Assembly: GCF_900111485.1 (NCBI RefSeq)
Contig: NZ_FOIC01000028.1
Span: 1-34,335, forward strand
Direction: 5' to 3'
DNA length: 34,335 nt
Source of the DNA: Natrinema hispanicum
GTDB taxonomy: Archaea; Halobacteriota; Halobacteria; Halobacteriales; Natrialbaceae
Shown: positions 1 through 9,300 of the stretch, one piece after another
How the letters are laid out: every line of letters begins with the position of its first letter
Position numbering within the stretch: the stretch's first letter is position 1
The notes under the pieces: model-generated
What the model was told of the DNA's origin: nothing
The model's input: only the letters and a program-made list of their open reading frames with translations
Database searches by the model: none
Position numbers and translations under genes: made by a program

Positions 1-10
1 ATTTCCATCT

Positions 11-25
11 ATGAGAAGCCTGCTA
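11..25 (+). repeat. IS left inverted repeat
   Basis: ATGAGAAGCCTGCTA. Perfect inverted copy of 1503-1517. It marks the transposase-distal (3') end of the element. Confidence 0.85.
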
Positions 26-307
26 CCTGAATTAACCACGTTTGCGTAGATATTCGTTAGGGTTCGTCTCAGATGTGAGAGACTTTCCTCATCAACCGCC
101 TGCGAAAGCCCGCGCAGCGAAGCGAGCAGGACCGTGGAGGTGGGCGGGACGGCGGAGGGATGGGCATTAGATAGGCGGGAGGTTAGCGGAGCGACGCGAC
201 GCAGAGCGACGCTTTTCTTGGCGGAGCGTTTCTTTTCAGAGCAGTCGCTCTTTGAGACGGGTTAGCCGCGGGATCAAATCCCGCGGCGATCCCTCTAGCG
301 AGCAGTC
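26..307 (-). ncRNA. Candidate bridge (guide) RNA region of the IS
   Basis: Non-coding stretch between the transposase stop codon and the distal inverted repeat. Read on the minus strand it can form several hairpins. The strongest has a perfect 9-bp GC stem, GCCGCGGGA / TCCCGCGGC at 265-273 and 279-287, with a 5-nt loop. A shorter one near 236-252 pairs AGAGC with GCTCT, and another near 66-83 pairs CTCA with TGAG. IS110/IS1111 elements are known to encode a structured bridge RNA that pairs with target and donor DNA, and in IS1111 elements it lies 3' of the transposase. RNA ends and guide loops could not be assigned by eye, so this is an inferred location only. Confidence 0.4.
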
Positions 308-1318
308 TTAGTGGGTTGTTGCATCAGGTGGGTTGTATTCCTCCTTCCGTGAGAGCATCGCGTAGATCGAGACGAGCAGCTTGCGAGCTGTCGCTACCAA
401 TGCTTTCTGACTGTTTTTCCTGCGTTTCATTCTCGTGTGATAATTCCCCAGATACGAGTCGTACTTCACGACATTGAGTGCTGCTTGACCGAGGGCCCAC
501 CGTAGCACCGGTGGGCCCTCTTTCGTAATTGCGTCAGTCGTCTCTTTCTCACCAGACTGTCGCACACGCGGATCTAATCCTGCATAGCTTACAACCTGCT
601 TCTTATTGTTGAACCGGTCAATCTCACCAAGTTCCGCAGTAATCGTTACGGAGAGGACCGGACCGACACCAGGAATCGTCATCAGCAGTTGTGTTTCTTC
701 CCACGTCGCAGCGATCTCGTCAATCTCGCACTGGAGACGCTCGATTTGGTCATCGAGCGTCTCAATAACAGCAAGATCGGCTTCAATGATGTGCCGATCG
801 GCAGGTGACAGCGGGAGTTCCTCGTCGGCGAGGAACTCCCTTCCCTCTTGTCCGAAGAGGTCACCGTTGTAGGTAACGCCTCTATCGGCGAGGGCGGATC
901 GAACACGGTTTTTCGCTGCTGTGCGATCATCGACAAGCGCCTTGCGCCGACGGACGAGTTTCCGCGCTTCGCGGAACTCGTCCGGTGGAATGTAGCTCGT
1001 CGAGAGTGCGTCAACCCGCAAGAGAACAGCGAGTCGTTTAGCGTCAAGACGATCGCTTTTGACTTTTTGATCGCCGATCAGCCCTGTTTTGTGCGGGTTG
1101 GAAACAGAGACATCAAGTTCTGGTTCGAGACAGTCGTAGACAAACCAGTAGTTGCGTGTGGCTTCAATAGCAGCCTTTGCGCCTTGGTGCTCGCGCGCGA
1201 ACTCTTCGAGTTCGGCGCGCTCGGTTCGAATCCGACGTTCTTCAGGGTTGTTCGTATCGTCGTCCAAGATCGCTACTTGGCAGTAGCGATCGTGGACATC
1301 CATTCCGATGTATTCCAT
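308..1318 (-). CDS. IS110-family DEDD transposase (recombinase)
   Basis: 336-residue recombinase of the insertion sequence; it catalyses RNA-guided excision and insertion of the element. The N-terminal RuvC-like DEDD domain shows D7 (GMDVHD), E52 (IEATRN), D89 and D92 (SDRLDAK). The C-terminal Transposase_20 domain (about 210-300) has the helix-hairpin-helix-like IPGVGP and the YAGLDPRVRQSGE motif with the conserved serine S255. The start was set at 1318 (MEYIGMDVHD), where family similarity begins. A start 17 codons upstream at 1369 is possible but adds an atypical tail. The reading frame is intact and all catalytic residues are present, so the enzyme could be active. Confidence 0.93.
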   Translation of the reverse strand: MEYIGMDVHDRYCQVAILDDDTNNPEERRIRTERAELEEFAREHQGAKAAIEATRNYWFVYDCLEPELDVSVSNPHKTGLIGDQKVKSDRLDAKRLAVLLRVDALSTSYIPPDEFREARKLVRRRKALVDDRTAAKNRVRSALADRGVTYNGDLFGQEGREFLADEELPLSPADRHIIEADLAVIETLDDQIERLQCEIDEIAATWEETQLLMTIPGVGPVLSVTITAELGEIDRFNNKKQVVSYAGLDPRVRQSGEKETTDAITKEGPPVLRWALGQAALNVVKYDSYLGNYHTRMKRRKNSQKALVATARKLLVSIYAMLSRKEEYNPPDATTH

Positions 1319-1502
1319 AGGTTGGTTGTTGCGTGATACTGTTGGGAAGAGAGTGAACAGGATACGCATCTATTCGTGCTCGAAGCACATTTCTCCGCAT
1401 CCTTGGGGTGAGGCCGTTCATAGGTACGTGTTCGTGACACTGGAAATCCTTCGGCTTTCCTCTCTTCCCGGTTCCTTGTTCACTCTGCAGCACCTACAGC
1501 AT

Positions 1503-1517
1503 TAGCAGGCTTCTCAT
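1503..1517 (-). repeat. IS right inverted repeat
   Basis: TAGCAGGCTTCTCAT on the plus strand, the exact reverse complement of 11-25. It marks the transposase-proximal (5') end of the element. Confidence 0.85.
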
Positions 1518-1685
1518 GGAGTCATAGATGTCGACTCGGATTCCCAGAATCCGGATGCGTGGAACTCAACGCTTGAAGACTGGGATAATGATCCTAATGA
1601 TGGCGACGCTAAGTGTGAAGTCGGAACGGCTAGCGATCCCGGCAAGGTAGTCGTAACACTCGTTGAGGTCGACATCAAGTACTGA
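1518..1685 (+). pseudogene. 3' remnant of a gene cut by the IS
   Basis: An open frame runs from the IS edge to a TGA at 1683-1685 and encodes about 55 acidic residues (GVIDVDSDSQNPDAW ... VVVTLVEVDIKY). There is no start codon or promoter of its own. Its composition is typical of haloarchaeal protein, so it is best read as the C-terminal end of a host protein. Removing 11-1517 precisely would join it in frame to the ten bases at the window start (giving FPS-GVIDVD), which supports disruption by the IS. The parent family is not recognisable from this fragment. Confidence 0.65.
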
Positions 1686-1708
1686 TCGATGGCTGACCCG
1701 TTCTGCAC

Positions 1709-2962
1709 TTACTTCGGCTCCCAATCGCCGGTCACCATCGCACGTAATCCTGCACGCTCGGTGAGGGCTTCGACGCGAGCTGCTTGCTCATCAATATCCC
1801 CTGCAGTCTCGAGGTAAAGCCCCCTCGAGAGCGGCTTCGGGTCGTCCATCGGCGATCCGTCGGCGCGGACAGGGGCGTCGTTCAGCACCGTTTTTCCGCT
1901 GTCGTCCGGTGCCCATGGGACCTCGACGCCGGCGAGGCCGCGTTCGAGCAGGTACTCGGCGGCTTCGACGAGCGCACCGGCCGCGCTCGAGTGGCCGACA
2001 GCGCCGATCGAGCCCCGCTCGTTGAAAAAGCGGACGACGTATTCGCCGTCGTCGGTCGCGGCAGTGCTGTCGGTCCCGTTCGTGTCGGTGTCGCTGTGGC
2101 CGGTCGCGTGGTCGGGATCGGTAGCGTCCGTGTCGGCGGTAGTCGTGTCCGTCGGCGTCTCTGGTTCAGCGTCGCCACCAGCGACACCGTCGTCCTGTTC
2201 GGGACCGCTCGAGTCGGACCGAGCGGACGACACCGGTCCGGACGATGGTGACTGGCGATCGTCCGTGATCGCCGATTCGCTGAACTGGACCGACACGTCC
2301 GCAGCGGTGTCTGTATCGGCGTTGAGGCGGCTCGACTTGTATTCAGCGAAGGTGACGAGCAGTTGCTCGAGGAATCGATCGGTCGCGGACGCGAATTCGT
2401 CGGCGTAGACCTCGCCCTGACCGACGGCATCGGTGAGGCAATTGGTGATATCGTCAGTCAAGGATGACCGTTCGACGGCGAGTTGCCGGGCGACGTGCGC
2501 CCGGGTGTGTCGCCCGAGCTGGTGGCCGAGTGCTGCCCGCGAGTAGGTGGCGATCGCCGACTCGTTGGCCTCGAGTTCGGCGAGTTCGAGCGCACAGTAG
2601 TCGATCTCACTCGAGCCGGCCAGCAGGAGATAGTCGCGGCCGTTCGTGTAGATCGCCCGGTCGACGCCGGACCACGCCATCGCTGACTGGATCGCGTTCG
2701 CTCGTGTGCCATCCAACGACTCAGTGGCGGACTCGACAGCGACGAACAGGGCCGGAACCGACTCGACGGCCAGCACGTACTCGAGTTGCGTCTCGTCGAC
2801 GACCCGATCGGGCAGACACGAGTCGGCACGGACGGTCCAGCCAAGCGTCTCGAGAAACGGTTCGACGAGCCAGCGGCGGGTTTCCTGTTTGGTTGCCGGC
2901 GGCGAGGAATCGACCAGCGTCGTGGCGCGGGCAACGAACGAGTCAAGGTCGAAGGAAGGCAT
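1709..2962 (-). CDS. HsdR_N-like degenerate nuclease-fold protein at the end of the che operon
   Basis: 417 residues in three parts. Residues about 22-120 resemble the N-terminal domain of type I restriction R subunits: ETRRWLVEPFLETLGW, then EYVL, then a hydrophobic strand and YTNGRDYLLLA. The PD-(D/E)xK residues look lost: the usual VDYAL aspartate is E61, and the E-x-K strand reads A75-V-E77. Residues about 218-305 form a D/T/S-rich linker (DTTTADTDATDPDHATGHSD). Residues 306-417 form a compact C-terminal domain (VVRFFNERGSIGAVGHSS ... GDWEPK) I do not recognise. It lies 75 bp after cheR on the same strand, so it may be read with the che genes, but no signalling motif is visible. A role in DNA binding without cleavage is only a guess. 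Confidence 0.75.
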   Translation of the reverse strand: MPSFDLDSFVARATTLVDSSPPATKQETRRWLVEPFLETLGWTVRADSCLPDRVVDETQLEYVLAVESVPALFVAVESATESLDGTRANAIQSAMAWSGVDRAIYTNGRDYLLLAGSSEIDYCALELAELEANESAIATYSRAALGHQLGRHTRAHVARQLAVERSSLTDDITNCLTDAVGQGEVYADEFASATDRFLEQLLVTFAEYKSSRLNADTDTAADVSVQFSESAITDDRQSPSSGPVSSARSDSSGPEQDDGVAGGDAEPETPTDTTTADTDATDPDHATGHSDTDTNGTDSTAATDDGEYVVRFFNERGSIGAVGHSSAAGALVEAAEYLLERGLAGVEVPWAPDDSGKTVLNDAPVRADGSPMDDPKPLSRGLYLETAGDIDEQAARVEALTERAGLRAMVTGDWEPK

Positions 2963-3037
2963 TCGGAGGACCTATTTCGTGAGCAGACATGTAACGGTCG
3001 GTTGGATTCCAGTTTCCGAACAACCCGCTAGGGGTCG

Positions 3038-3928
3038 TCAGGAGTTCGAGCGATGGTCGGGCCAGCCGGCGTTGCCAGGCTTGTCGTCTCGCTGGTAAAT
3101 GCGCAACCGGGCCTCACAAACGGTAAACGCCGACTTGAGTGTCGGTGGAATCGTCTCCGCCTTCCCGATAACGAGATAGCCGTCGGGTCGCAGCGAGCGC
3201 GCGATCGTCTCGAGCATCGACTCTTTGTACGCGTTGTCGATGTAGATAAACAGGTTGCGACAGACGACGAGGTCGAACCCCGACTTCGGGTCGTCGTTGA
3301 TCAGATCGTGGCGGCGAAAGCGGACGTTTCGTTTCACGGCGTCGCTGATCTGGAAGGTCCGGTCGTCGACATCGACGTAGCGATCGTAGTCGTCGAGAAA
3401 AGAAAGCTGGTCATCTAAGTCGACGGTTCGAGATTCCTCGTAGACGCCCGTCCGGGCCGTCTCGAGGGCCGGCTCGCTGATATCGGTTCCGAGGATTGCG
3501 ACTGATGACTCGTCGATCTCGGGATCGTCGTGGGCGAGCATCGACAGCGAGTACGGTTCCCGACCGTCGGCACAGGCGGCACTCCAGACCCGGACGGTGT
3601 CGGTCCGATCGGAGAGCCGCCGGAGGATCGTCCGGAGCCCAGACCAGACGTCAGGGTTGCGAAAGAAGCCCGTGACGTTGATGCTGAGTGCCTCGAGCAG
3701 CGCCTCCTGTTCGTTCGGATCGGTTCGCAGTTTCTCGAAGTACGCGTCGTAGGTCTCACACTGCGTGCGACGCATCCGCGAGGAGACTCGCCGGTCGAGA
3801 TAACTGTCGTTGTAGTGGCTCGTCGCGAAGGCCAGTTCGTTCTCGACGAACGTGAGGATGTCATCGAACGCGCCGTCGTCACCGACGCTATCGGAGTCGA
3901 AGCCGGTCTCTCCTGTGCCGTCGATCAC
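3038..3928 (-). CDS. cheR: Chemotaxis protein methyltransferase CheR
   Basis: 296 residues. Uses S-adenosylmethionine to methylate glutamates on transducer (MCP/Htr) proteins during adaptation, opposing CheB. Visible are the N-terminal helical domain (SHYNDSYLDRRVSSRMRR), the SAM-binding loop VWSAACADGREPYSLSML in place of the usual CSTGEEPYS, a DLVVCRNLFIYID strand-loop and a C-terminal FTVCEARLRIYQ strand. The start overlaps the cheD stop by 4 nt (ATGA), which suggests coupled translation. Cytoplasmic, acting at the receptor array. Confidence 0.93.
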   Translation of the reverse strand: MIDGTGETGFDSDSVGDDGAFDDILTFVENELAFATSHYNDSYLDRRVSSRMRRTQCETYDAYFEKLRTDPNEQEALLEALSINVTGFFRNPDVWSGLRTILRRLSDRTDTVRVWSAACADGREPYSLSMLAHDDPEIDESSVAILGTDISEPALETARTGVYEESRTVDLDDQLSFLDDYDRYVDVDDRTFQISDAVKRNVRFRRHDLINDDPKSGFDLVVCRNLFIYIDNAYKESMLETIARSLRPDGYLVIGKAETIPPTLKSAFTVCEARLRIYQRDDKPGNAGWPDHRSNS

Positions 3929-4440
3929 AGTTCCGTCACTCCGTTGTCGCTGTTCGAGGACTTGACGATGAGCGTCCCGGTCCCGGGCGTAAACTCGACG
4001 GTTCGGCCGTAGTCGCCGCCGACGTCTTCGCCCTCGAGCGGGACGCCGAGTTTCTCGAGTTCGGCTTTCGCGGCGGCGGCGTTTCGCTGGCCGACGCCCT
4101 CGCCGAAGCTCTCGAACTCGAACATGTCGCTGCCGCCGGCGATCTTCGCCTTGACGTCGGTGTAGTGAGCACCCTGTTCGACCATCCGGCGGAGCAGCGC
4201 ACGGATCGCCGTGTCGGCGTATTTGCCGGGTTTGCGGTCGCTGTTTTCGGCGGCATCACCGTCGGGTAACATGGCGTGGGCTAACCCACCGATTCCGGTT
4301 TTCGGATCGTACAGCGCGATTGCCAGACACGAGCCCAGTCCGTAGGACTTGAGCGTGTCATCGCCGTCGCTGACGGCCAGTTCAGAGATGCCAACCTGGA
4401 CCGGCGTCGGTGCCCCTGGTTCGGTGCCGTAGGTTTTCAT
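3925..4440 (-). CDS. cheD: Receptor glutamine deamidase CheD
   Basis: 171 residues. Deamidates glutamines on chemotaxis transducers and, with CheC, takes part in a feedback loop tied to CheY-P. The catalytic cysteine C38 is in YGLGSCLAIALYD and the histidine H55 in IGGLAHAMLPD, the classic CheD signature. A GGSDMFEF segment and a C-terminal VEFTPGTG strand also fit the fold. It overlaps the double cheC gene by 4 nt and cheR by 4 nt, so it sits inside a tightly coupled operon. Confidence 0.95.
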   Translation of the reverse strand: MKTYGTEPGAPTPVQVGISELAVSDGDDTLKSYGLGSCLAIALYDPKTGIGGLAHAMLPDGDAAENSDRKPGKYADTAIRALLRRMVEQGAHYTDVKAKIAGGSDMFEFESFGEGVGQRNAAAAKAELEKLGVPLEGEDVGGDYGRTVEFTPGTGTLIVKSSNSDNGVTEL

Positions 4441-5705
4441 GTGTTATCGACTTCCTGAAACTCCGCCGTCGTCGGCGTCTCCTCGATCCGATCGACGTCG
4501 AGGTTGTTCAGCGCCCGCTCTAAGTCCGACTCGTCGGGGATCGCATACACCTGACAGTCGAACTCGCGGCCATCGGCGACGACGATCGTGTCGAAGACGA
4601 ACGCGAAGTCCTGGTTTTCGCCGAGCTGGATGATCACGGGATCGACGGCTGCAGCCCCGATATCGTGGATGAACTCCGGCGTCGAGTGGTCGATCGTCGT
4701 ATCGAGGACGTTCGCCCAGCCGTCGAGAAAGCCACTGGCCATGATGTTGCCCAGCTCTTTGATCGCGCTGGTCCCCATCTCGCCGAAGCCGTCCTCGTCG
4801 ACCGCCATCGGGACCATCGCGTCGACGATTTCGTGGGCCGACTCCTCGTCGAACAGGAAGAGTAGATAGCCACTCGGCATGCCGTCGAACTCGAAGGCAG
4901 CGCCGACGAGCGTTTCGTTTGCCACCTGTTCGGGGATCGCCTCGAGCGAGACGAAGTTGAGCCGGCGAATCTCGACGCTGGTGTCGATCCCGGTCAGCGT
5001 CGTCGCGGTCTCGGCGACCTCTTTGGCCCCGCGTTCGGCCATCCGGTCGAAGCCCTCGAGTTTGTCGTACTCGATGCCGTCGCTGGTTCGAAGCCGGTCT
5101 AACAGCCGCGACATCGACTCGCGTTTCGGCAGGAGGTAGTGGTTGAAGCCGACCTCGGTGCCGACAGTTTCGATCCGACTCTGGAAGAGCAACGCAAGGT
5201 CGTCGTCGGACGGTGCCTCGTCGATGTCGCCGAAAAACGGCTCGGCGGTCTGACCCTCGACGAACTCCGGCGTCGAAACGTCGATGACTGCCTCGAGCAC
5301 GTCAGCCCAGCCGTCGATGAAACCGCTGTTCATGATGTGGCCGACCTCGGTCGCGGCGCTTTCGGTCATTTCGTCGAACGCGTCGACGTCACCGACGTCG
5401 GCGTCGACGGCAGCGTCGGGCCCTGCTTCCGAGAGCAGCGTTTCGACGACCTGCAACGCGCTCTCACGCTCGAAAACGACGATCGAGTAGCCCTCGATCG
5501 CGCCGGTCAGCTTGACACGGACACCGACTTTCTCGGTCGAATCATCGAAATCGTGGCGGATCTCCTCGCCACGCATGAAGTTGAGCTTCGTCACGCCGAG
5601 TTGTGTCTCGACGCCGAGCATGTGCGTGAGTCGGCCCGCCGCGAGGCCGGCCCCCTCTCGAGCCATCCGGTAGAACGTTCCCAGTGCGTTGACGTCGAGT
5701 TTCAT
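4437..5705 (-). CDS. cheC: Two-domain CheC-family protein
   Basis: 422 residues holding two CheC modules (about 1-205 and 206-400). CheC proteins dephosphorylate CheY-P or bind CheD. The CheC/CheX/FliY phosphatase motif is S-x3-E-x2-N. The second module has it intact (TSAIKELGNIMASGFLDGW). The first reads ESAATEVGHIMNSGFIDGW, with H123 in place of the asparagine, so that site is probably weak or inactive. Each module also repeats a GW.DVL(E) helix and a STPEF strand. It overlaps its neighbours by 4 nt on both sides. Haloarchaeal genomes carry several CheC paralogues, so the numbering is left open. Confidence 0.9.
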   Translation of the reverse strand: MKLDVNALGTFYRMAREGAGLAAGRLTHMLGVETQLGVTKLNFMRGEEIRHDFDDSTEKVGVRVKLTGAIEGYSIVVFERESALQVVETLLSEAGPDAAVDADVGDVDAFDEMTESAATEVGHIMNSGFIDGWADVLEAVIDVSTPEFVEGQTAEPFFGDIDEAPSDDDLALLFQSRIETVGTEVGFNHYLLPKRESMSRLLDRLRTSDGIEYDKLEGFDRMAERGAKEVAETATTLTGIDTSVEIRRLNFVSLEAIPEQVANETLVGAAFEFDGMPSGYLLFLFDEESAHEIVDAMVPMAVDEDGFGEMGTSAIKELGNIMASGFLDGWANVLDTTIDHSTPEFIHDIGAAAVDPVIIQLGENQDFAFVFDTIVVADGREFDCQVYAIPDESDLERALNNLDVDRIEETPTTAEFQEVDNT

Positions 5706-6307
5706 GCGGTTTGGACGTCGATATCGTTGACCATTTCGACGAACTCTGCCAAGTCAGGGAAGGCGTAGATCTCGGCTTCGATCTGGTAGCTGGGGACTGC
5801 CAGGTCAGAATCGAAAAACAGCGCGAGATCGTCGCCGCCGAGACTCGCCGTCCGGGTAACGATGTCGCCAGCGGGTGCGTAGACGAGCTGTGGCGCGGCG
5901 ATGTCGATCGCACGCCCGAGGACGTCAGCCCAGCCGTCGATAAAGCCGCTGGCCATCATATTGCCCATCTCTTCGACGGCACTTCTGGCCATCTTTCCGG
6001 AGACGTCTCCCATATCGTCGACGACATCGCGCAGCATGATCGCTGTGATCTTCTTTGCGCTCGCCTCGGGGAAGAGAATGAGGATGTGCCCGTGGGGTTC
6101 GTCGAGCAGTCGGACGCGGACGCCGACCCGCTTGCCGCCATCGAGCTGGGACTCGATGTCGTCGACGTCGATGAAGTTCGTCTTGGTTACCTCCATCTGG
6201 GCGTCCTCGCGGGTTAGTTTACTCATGTTGTCGGCGACGCCGTTCGTTCCGACTTTTGCCATCTCGTTTATGAAACTCAGCTTTCGAATGTCGACCATCA
6301 TCGTCAT
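5702..6307 (-). CDS. cheC: CheC-family CheY-P phosphatase
   Basis: 201 residues, a single CheC module. The motif S109-x3-E113-x2-N116 (SAVEEMGNMMASGFIDGW) is intact, so it may act on phosphorylated CheY. The start at 6307 is supported by a strong Shine-Dalgarno sequence (GGAGG) just upstream on the minus strand. It follows cheA after 34 nt, the only real gap between cheY and cheR, which may explain why this cistron keeps its own SD. Halobacterium has a comparable gene, sometimes called cheJ. Confidence 0.9.
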   Translation of the reverse strand: MTMMVDIRKLSFINEMAKVGTNGVADNMSKLTREDAQMEVTKTNFIDVDDIESQLDGGKRVGVRVRLLDEPHGHILILFPEASAKKITAIMLRDVVDDMGDVSGKMARSAVEEMGNMMASGFIDGWADVLGRAIDIAAPQLVYAPAGDIVTRTASLGGDDLALFFDSDLAVPSYQIEAEIYAFPDLAEFVEMVNDIDVQTA

Positions 6308-6322
6308 GGGTTCCTCCGTAGG
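6306..6322 (-). promoter_or_regulatory. Strong ribosome binding site for cheC
   Basis: On the minus strand CCTACGGAGGAACCC precedes ATG at 6307. GGAGG is complementary to the 16S rRNA tail, and it fixes the start among three nearby ATG codons (MTMMVDIRK). Confidence 0.7.
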
Positions 6323-6341
6323 GTTGGATGTTCGCGTTCGT

Positions 6342-9300
6342 TCATAGTGTCGTCACGTCTAGAATGTTGACTACCTCCCCCCGCCCCCGAACCGTCGCAC
6401 CGCTGATCCCCGGGACGCCGCTCATAAAGCCTTCGAACGGCTTGACGACGACCTCCTGTTGGCCACGGATCTCGTCACAGTGCAAGGCGACCTCGCGGAC
6501 CTCCTCGCGGATGCGGACGACCATCCCGTCGCCATCTTCGCCGGCGGCCGGTGTCTCGAGGACGTCGGCCAGCGAGACGACTGGATAGTCGCCGACCTCG
6601 CCGGGGAGGACGGCCTCGCCGTCGACAGTCTCGATGGCCCGTGCGGACTCGACGTCGCGGACGGCCTTGGTCGGGACGCCGAACTCCTCGCCGCCGCTTT
6701 CGACGAACAGGATCTCGTCGATCGCGACGGTTACGGGGAGCGTCATCGTGACGGTCGTCCCCGCGCCTTCGTCGCTGTCGATCGAGACCGTTCCCTCGAG
6801 GTCCTCGACCGTCCGCTTGACGACGTCCATCCCGACGCCGCGGCCGCTGACGTCAGTCACCTCGTCGGCCGTCGAGAGGCCGGAATGGAAGATGAGGTCG
6901 TAGGCATCGTCGTCGGCCATCGCAGCCGCCTCGTCGTCCGTGAGGACGTCAGCGTCGACTGCCTCAGCGCGCAGGCGATCGGGATCGAGGCCGCTCCCGT
7001 CGTCCGTAACCGTGATCGTCACGCGGTCGCGTTCGCGCTCGGCGGTGACCTCGACAGTCCCCTCCAGGGGTTTGCCGGCCGCCTCACGCACGTCAGGCGA
7101 TTCGATCCCATGATCGACGGCGTTGCGAACCAGGTGGATCAGCGGGTCGCCGATCCGATCGAGGATACTCCGGTCGAGTTCGACGTCCTCGCCGCTCATC
7201 TCGAAGGCGACCTGCTTGTCCTGATCGCGTGCAATGTCGCGGACGACTCGTGGCAGTCGGTTGGTCACCGTCTCGAGTGGCACTAGCCGAATGTCCATCA
7301 CGGTCTCTTGGAGATCGCTCGTCAGATCCGACAGCGCGTCGAGTTCCGTCTGGATGGCAGCCTCATCCTCGTCGACCTCGGCGGCGTGTCGGAGCCGGAC
7401 GCGGCTCGTCACGAGCCCCTCAACGAGGGTCAGCAATGAATCGATCTGCTCGATATCGACGCGAACCGACTGGACCTCGTCCGTCTCGTCGTCGTCCGGT
7501 TGCTCGTCTCGTTCGGGGACGTCGATATCCGGAATCACCAGCTCGGGTTCGTCGACGATCCGCACCACGCCGTCATCGGCCGCGTCGCCAGCAGAATCGG
7601 CTGCATCGTCACCGAATGACGCCGTCGACGGCGCGCTCGAGTCGTCACCAGCCTCCGAATCGGTCGTCGCGTCGAATCCGACATCGGCGCTGTCGAACGC
7701 CTCGGTCCCGTCGAACACATCGTCGTCGAGGACGTCCTCGAAGTCGTCATCAGCACCCTCGAACGAGTCAGTCGTGGGATCGGCGAATCCGCTGTCGTCG
7801 AATTCATCGTCGTCGAACGAGGCAGTCGCCGTCTCGAACGGGTCCGACTCGGCCGTCTCGTCTCCAAACGCGTCGTCGGCATCCGTGGAATCGACCGCGT
7901 CGGCGACAGCCGATTCGCCAAACGTCTCGTCGGTGTGAGTGACGTCCGCACCGAACGAGTCGTCAGCGACGGCATCGCCGTCGTCGCCGGTCTCGAACTT
8001 ATCGGCGGGTTCGAAGCCACTGTCGTCGGTGTCGACGTCTGCTTCGTCAGTGTCGCCATCTGCCTCGTCGGCGTCCGCCGTCTCGAGGTCGTCGGCCGTC
8101 GCACGATCGTCGGTGTCCGCGTCTTCGACCGTTTCGTCGGCTGGCTCGAGGTCGTCTGCGCTCGTCTCGCCGGTCTCGACGATCGCATCGACGTCGACAT
8201 CGTCGAACTCGCCGTCGTCACCGGCTGGCGCATCGACCAGCACGTCGTCGACTTCGCTTTCGGACGCGTCTTCGTCGAGAAACGAATCGTCGGCAGCGTT
8301 CTCGCCGAGGAGTTCGTCCATGCCGACTTCCTCCTCATCATCGAATTCGTCGAACTCGAGTTCGTCGAGTTCGTCTTGCAATTCGTCGAAGCCGACCATC
8401 TCGACCTCGTCTTTGAGCTCGTCGAAGACCGCACTGGCATCGTCGACCTCGTCGGGATCGGCGTCGACTGCAGCTGCGTCGTCATCCGTCGCCCCGGTCG
8501 AACCGGCGGTCGTCGTCGCGTCTGGTGCGGGTTCGGCAGGTGCGTCGACCGGCTCGTCGTCGAGGTCGCCGATTTCATCCTCGCCGAGTAGGTCGTCGAA
8601 CGAGCCGGCTTCGCCCATGTCGTCAAACGGCTCGAGCTCGTCGTCGTCGATGCTTTCGACCTGCTCGTCTAGGTTGTCGAACTCGTCGAACTCGTCGAGG
8701 AGTTCATCGACTTCGAGTTCCTGGGCCTCTTCGGACGAAATGTCGTCGCCCGGATCGGCGTCAGGGGCGGACGGTGCCGACCCGTCGGAGATCTCGAACC
8801 GGTCGGTCACGTCGACGATCTCGAAGTCGTCGACCTCGTCGACCGGCTCGAGACCGGAAGCGATCGCAGCTTCGCCGACCGGGGTGGCGAAGACGGCATC
8901 GAATTCACCGTCGTACTCGTCAGCTTCGATTTGAGGCTGGGGCGGATCGGTGCCGATCAGATCGAAGGCATCGATCAACGCATCGACGACCAACTTCCCG
9001 TTGTTGACGTTCTCACGCTCGGTAATCGCAAGTCGGGCGAAATAGACGTCGTGGGTGTCGTCTGCCGGCGGATCGAACCGCGAACACACCGCGTCGATCT
9101 CGTCGTCCGAGGGGACGGGACGTCCCGTCGTCGCCTCGCGGTCCGTACCGTCGAGGCGGCTCCGAAGCGCGGCGATCGTCGCCGACGGATCGGTCTCGAT
9201 TTCGCCGGTCGTGGCGACCTCGTCGACCATCGTCTCGAGTTCGTCGACGGCGTCGAAGACATCGTCCATCAGCCCCGGGGACACCTCGAGGTCGTCACCG

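Larger units (their letters stand above)
11..1517 (-). mobile_element. IS110-type insertion sequence, IS1111-like
   Basis: Bounded by a perfect 15-bp inverted repeat (ATGAGAAGCCTGCTA at 11-25 and its complement at 1503-1517). It carries one transposase gene on the minus strand. About 297 bp of non-coding DNA lies 3' of the transposase and about 200 bp lies 5'. Elements of the IS110 group usually lack inverted repeats, while IS1111-subgroup members have short (sub)terminal ones and carry their guide RNA 3' of the gene, so the IS1111 subgroup fits better. The exact ends could lie a few bases outside the repeats. No flanking direct repeat is evident. The element interrupts a host gene whose 3' part follows at 1518. 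Confidence 0.85.

Noticed and set aside
7229..8934. Several plus-strand frames of 218-331 codons opposite cheA
   Set aside because: They mirror the repetitive Asp/Glu codons of the CheA linker and give Ser- or Arg-rich low-complexity chains.
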